From CAYGZA01 sp964354135 (GTDB taxonomy: Bacteria > Planctomycetota > Planctomycetia > Pirellulales > Thermoguttaceae), in assembly GCA_964354135.1 (NCBI GenBank), contig CAYGZA010000323.1, positions 1-7,347 on the forward strand: DNA of 7,347 nt. The letters are read 5' to 3'. The translations under genes were made by a program, and so were the position numbers. This document shows, piece after piece, positions 5,730-7,347 of the stretch; position 1 is the stretch's first letter; each line of letters begins with the position of its first letter. Under the pieces are notes generated by a model that did no database searches, was not told the origin of the DNA, and saw only the letters and a program-made list of their open reading frames with translations.

Positions 5730-5759
5730 ATGTGTTATTGGTGCCACCGATGCGAGTAG
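5730..5759 (+). other. Possible leader mini-frame overlapping the DAC-like start
   Basis: ATG at 5730 opens a nine-codon frame, MCYWCHRCE, stopping with TAG at 5757-5759, past the ATG of the main gene at 5750. It has three Cys, one Trp and one His in nine residues. A second short frame, MLARGNTGTTPLLAAP, occupies 5677-5727. Neither has a ribosome binding site and chance is the likely explanation, but an overlapping leader frame could couple or attenuate translation. Confidence 0.15.
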
Positions 5760-7129
5760 GTAGAAAGAACAAGACTCGGCTCCGCGACGCGTTGCGCTCC
5801 GAAGGATTCGATTTTCTCCGTTATGCACTGGACAGCATAACACGGATCCTTCCGCACATTGAGACATCGGAGTGGACGATCGCCGGGGCAGCGAAAACAC
5901 GGGTGATCTGGACATCGCGCGAGCGGCGAGAGCTGCGAGCAACCGTCGGCCTTGATCTGGGCCCTGCCGACGCTCTGAAGTATAGCCTGACTGCAAGCAT
6001 ACAGAGAAGGAAGGCGCCGAAGGGGGTCGGGCGCATCGCGAGGACCATCGATCTTCGGGAGCGCGACATCTGTGAGCGGGTGGTCGGTCGAGTTTCGGAA
6101 GTCCTACGAGGCGACAAACACATGGAGGGGGGTGCTTCACTCCGTGCGGTGCGCTACCTGTTCGATGAACAGGTCGTCGCCTCTCACGTGCAGTCTCACC
6201 ACGACCTCCACCTTGACCTGAGTTCTGTCTTTCGCGCCCTGCGCAACTTGGCGGAACAAAGCTATGAGAACAAGTCACTTACTTTCGGCTGCCTAATCGA
6301 TCCTACGGCAAGCGACAAGCCACAAGAACGAGAGGTGTTCCCAGAAGACGTTCTCGGGTGGAAAAGATACCGGGCGCTAACGGACGGATACCGCACCGCC
6401 TACCGAATCTCCACTTACGGCCGTGTGGTTGGCTTCGAGGACTTGGTTTCCTGTCGGGGGGACGCATCGGGCGCGCACTTCTATCCGGAGTGGTGCGAAT
6501 ACTTGGCCAATGCCACTCGTGAAAGCGCGTGCGGAGTCTGCCTGACGCGGCAGGGCGACATTCTCGTGTTCGACGCCGGTACTCTTCGCTTCACGTATCG
6601 CTTTGGCAAGTGGCAGTATTGGAATCATGCGCACATCATCGATTTGCTGAAGAATCGGGCGCGTGCCCAGAAGGTCCAACCAGCGGTGATAGGAAAGGTG
6701 GTACGGTCGATCTACAGGGCTGCGTTGGATGTCTCGTTTCGACGATCGGGCGGGCTTTTTGTCCTCCTGCACAATCGGAAGAACGTGAGCCAGATGGTCC
6801 TTAAGGGCGATGCCATCTGTGACAAACGGCGGCAAGGAATACACAGAGGTTTCGACGAGGCTCTACGCGCGAGAAACATTCAAGGTTTTCCGCGTCGATT
6901 GATGGTGGAGTTGGCGAGCCTGGATGGGGCCGTCGTTTTGGATAACGAGGGAAGCATCGTAGCCTACGGGGCTGTATTGAATCCACGAAAGAAGGGCAAG
7001 ATCGGACCCGCTGAGGGGAGTCGCACGAAAGCCGCGATAGGAGCTTCAAAGTACGGCATAGCGGTCAAGGTGAGTTCTGACGGAGACATCACATTCTTTG
7101 AGGATGGCAAGCCCTTTTTCTCGGCTTGA
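5750..7129 (+). CDS. Divergent stand-alone diadenylate cyclase-like (DAC/DisA_N) protein with putative sensor region
   Basis: DAC domains make the messenger c-di-AMP from two ATP; whether this one is active is unclear. The C-terminus aligns by eye with DacA/DisA: GGLFVLL at 334-340 matches the GAIIVI strand, LDGAVVLDNEGSIVAYGAVL at 391-410 contains the DGA motif, and GSRTKAAIGAS at 423-433 sits where GTRHRAAxGxS belongs. The SEETG segment reads SSDGD (442-446). So DGA is kept, but RHR is R-T-K and nearby acidic residues are lost. Residues 1-330 have no membrane segment; LRNLAEQSYENKSLTFG (about 163-179) and DILVFDAGTLRFTYRFGKW (270-288) resemble putative sensor regions described on stand-alone DACs. 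ATG at 5750 is preferred; an in-frame GTG at 5732 would add six residues. There is no Shine-Dalgarno sequence. GC is lower than in neighbours (33/60 and 31/60 in hand-counted samples against 42/60 twice), which suggests transfer. It could instead be a catalytically dead nucleotide sensor. Confidence 0.78.
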   Translation: MRVGRKNKTRLRDALRSEGFDFLRYALDSITRILPHIETSEWTIAGAAKTRVIWTSRERRELRATVGLDLGPADALKYSLTASIQRRKAPKGVGRIARTIDLRERDICERVVGRVSEVLRGDKHMEGGASLRAVRYLFDEQVVASHVQSHHDLHLDLSSVFRALRNLAEQSYENKSLTFGCLIDPTASDKPQEREVFPEDVLGWKRYRALTDGYRTAYRISTYGRVVGFEDLVSCRGDASGAHFYPEWCEYLANATRESACGVCLTRQGDILVFDAGTLRFTYRFGKWQYWNHAHIIDLLKNRARAQKVQPAVIGKVVRSIYRAALDVSFRRSGGLFVLLHNRKNVSQMVLKGDAICDKRRQGIHRGFDEALRARNIQGFPRRLMVELASLDGAVVLDNEGSIVAYGAVLNPRKKGKIGPAEGSRTKAAIGASKYGIAVKVSSDGDITFFEDGKPFFSA

Positions 7130-7144
7130 TGTGGAGGCGTGAAT

Positions 7145-7171
7145 GGGAATGCAAAGGGGGGGAATGCAAAG
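7145..7171 (+). repeat. 12-base direct repeat downstream of the DAC-like gene
   Basis: GGGAATGCAAAG occurs exactly at 7145-7156 and again at 7160-7171, with a period of 15 bases. It begins 15 bases after the stop codon and precedes the terminator hairpin. It could be a small remnant of a dispersed repeat; no protein is encoded. Confidence 0.75.
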
Positions 7172-7188
7172 CGGGACAGTACACGTAG

Positions 7189-7209
7189 GGCCGGCTTTGC
7201 CGGCCTTTT
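7189..7209 (+). terminator. Intrinsic terminator for the DAC-like gene
   Basis: GGCCGGC (7189-7195), a TTT loop and GCCGGCC (7199-7205) form a perfect 7-bp GC stem followed at once by TTTT (7206-7209). It lies 60 bases past the stop codon of the DAC-like gene. The T-run is short, so efficiency may be modest. Confidence 0.6.
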
Positions 7210-7244
7210 CCCGGCTGTTGACTGCCCGGCGGGCAAAGCCGGCC
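7189..7244. repeat. 13-base inverted repeat pair, REP-like
   Basis: GGCCGGCTTTGCC (7189-7201) is the exact reverse complement of GGCAAAGCCGGCC (7232-7244). The 11-mer GGCTTTGCCGG (7193-7203) also occurs inverted at 822-832, beside the broken oxidoreductase. Together they suggest one palindromic repeat family with members at both ends of the window. Confidence 0.65.
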
Positions 7245-7312
7245 GTATAACTCACCCCGCCACCCCCTCACCCCCCCTTCTCACCTTCTCGTCCTCCGCT
7301 CCCCCACCGATG

Positions 7313-7341
7313 TTGCCGCGATGCCTCGCATAGGGTAGGAT
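7313..7341 (+). promoter_or_regulatory. Possible promoter for a gene beyond the right edge
   Basis: TTGCCG (7313-7318) and TAGGAT (7336-7341) are 17 bases apart, a fair sigma-70-like match following a long C/T-rich stretch (7250-7310). No coding start is visible before the window ends. Confidence 0.4.
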
Positions 7342-7347
7342 ACTGGT

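Larger units (their letters stand above)
5221..5749. other. Gene-free repeat-rich spacer before the DAC-like gene
   Basis: This ~530-base gap holds no frame with recognisable protein character on either strand. Frames that stay open here are Arg/Pro/Ser-rich and run through palindromes. It contains the inverted palindrome pair with two inner palindromes (5280-5425), T/C-rich stretches, a sigma-70-like promoter (5505-5532), an 8-base tandem repeat (5603-5626) and two very short frames just before the next gene. I see no tRNA, no riboswitch I can name and no CRISPR-like array. Confidence 0.7.

Noticed and set aside
5619..6278. A 219-codon minus-strand frame at the left part of the DAC-like gene
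   Set aside because: It overlaps the gene antisense and extends into repeat DNA; the translation is Arg/Ser/Pro-rich without recognisable domains.
369..7129. A defence island built around RtcB, DAC-like and DHH genes
   Set aside because: rtcB-archease, udg and der-DHH-HAD are ordinary housekeeping genes, and no nuclease, effector, transposase or restriction gene is present to support a defence cluster.

Overview
The window is GC-rich, and two features point to a planctomycete or close relative, most likely an uncultured lineage. Shine-Dalgarno sequences are mostly absent, and the gaps hold short palindromes, G-rich runs of the GGGTTA/GGGGTTA type and T/C-rich minisatellites. This taxonomic guess rests on general character and no marker gene confirms it. 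Six housekeeping-type genes are recognisable with high confidence, and a seventh, at the right-hand end, is the unusual one.

Bases 1-1880 are read on the minus strand. In order of transcription they hold a family 4 uracil-DNA glycosylase with a long N-terminal tail, a short frame that looks like the broken N-terminus of a YhdH/AcuI-type oxidoreductase, archease, and the start of the RNA ligase rtcB, which runs off the left edge. Archease and rtcB are 11 bases apart and form a functional pair, since archease activates RtcB for RNA ligation. A predicted G-quadruplex run and a hairpin repeat flank the broken oxidoreductase.

Bases 1881-2137 are a divergent control region. From 2138 to 5220 three plus-strand genes form a tight cluster: der (ribosome-assembly GTPase with two G domains), a DHH/DHHA1 phosphoesterase of the nanoRNase/pAp-phosphatase type, and a HAD-IA hydrolase resembling YihX. 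The gaps are 33 and 5 bases, so co-transcription is likely.

Bases 5221-5749 carry no convincing gene. They hold two mutually inverted copies of a 20-base palindrome with smaller palindromes between them, a good sigma-70-like promoter (TTGACA, 16 bases, TACATT) and a TCACCCTT-type tandem repeat in the predicted leader.

The gene at 5750-7129 encodes a 459-residue soluble protein. Its last ~125 residues match the diadenylate cyclase (DAC, DisA_N) fold and keep the DGA motif, but the GTRHRAA motif has become GSRTKAA. The ~330-residue N-terminal part resembles the putative sensor regions found on stand-alone DAC proteins. Two 60-base samples of the gene are 52-55% GC, against 70% in samples from der and the HAD gene. 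It has its own promoter and terminator and is bordered by repeats, so it looks like an independently acquired nucleotide-signalling or nucleotide-sensing unit. It is the best candidate here for undescribed biology. The window ends in further repeats and a possible promoter for a gene beyond the edge.
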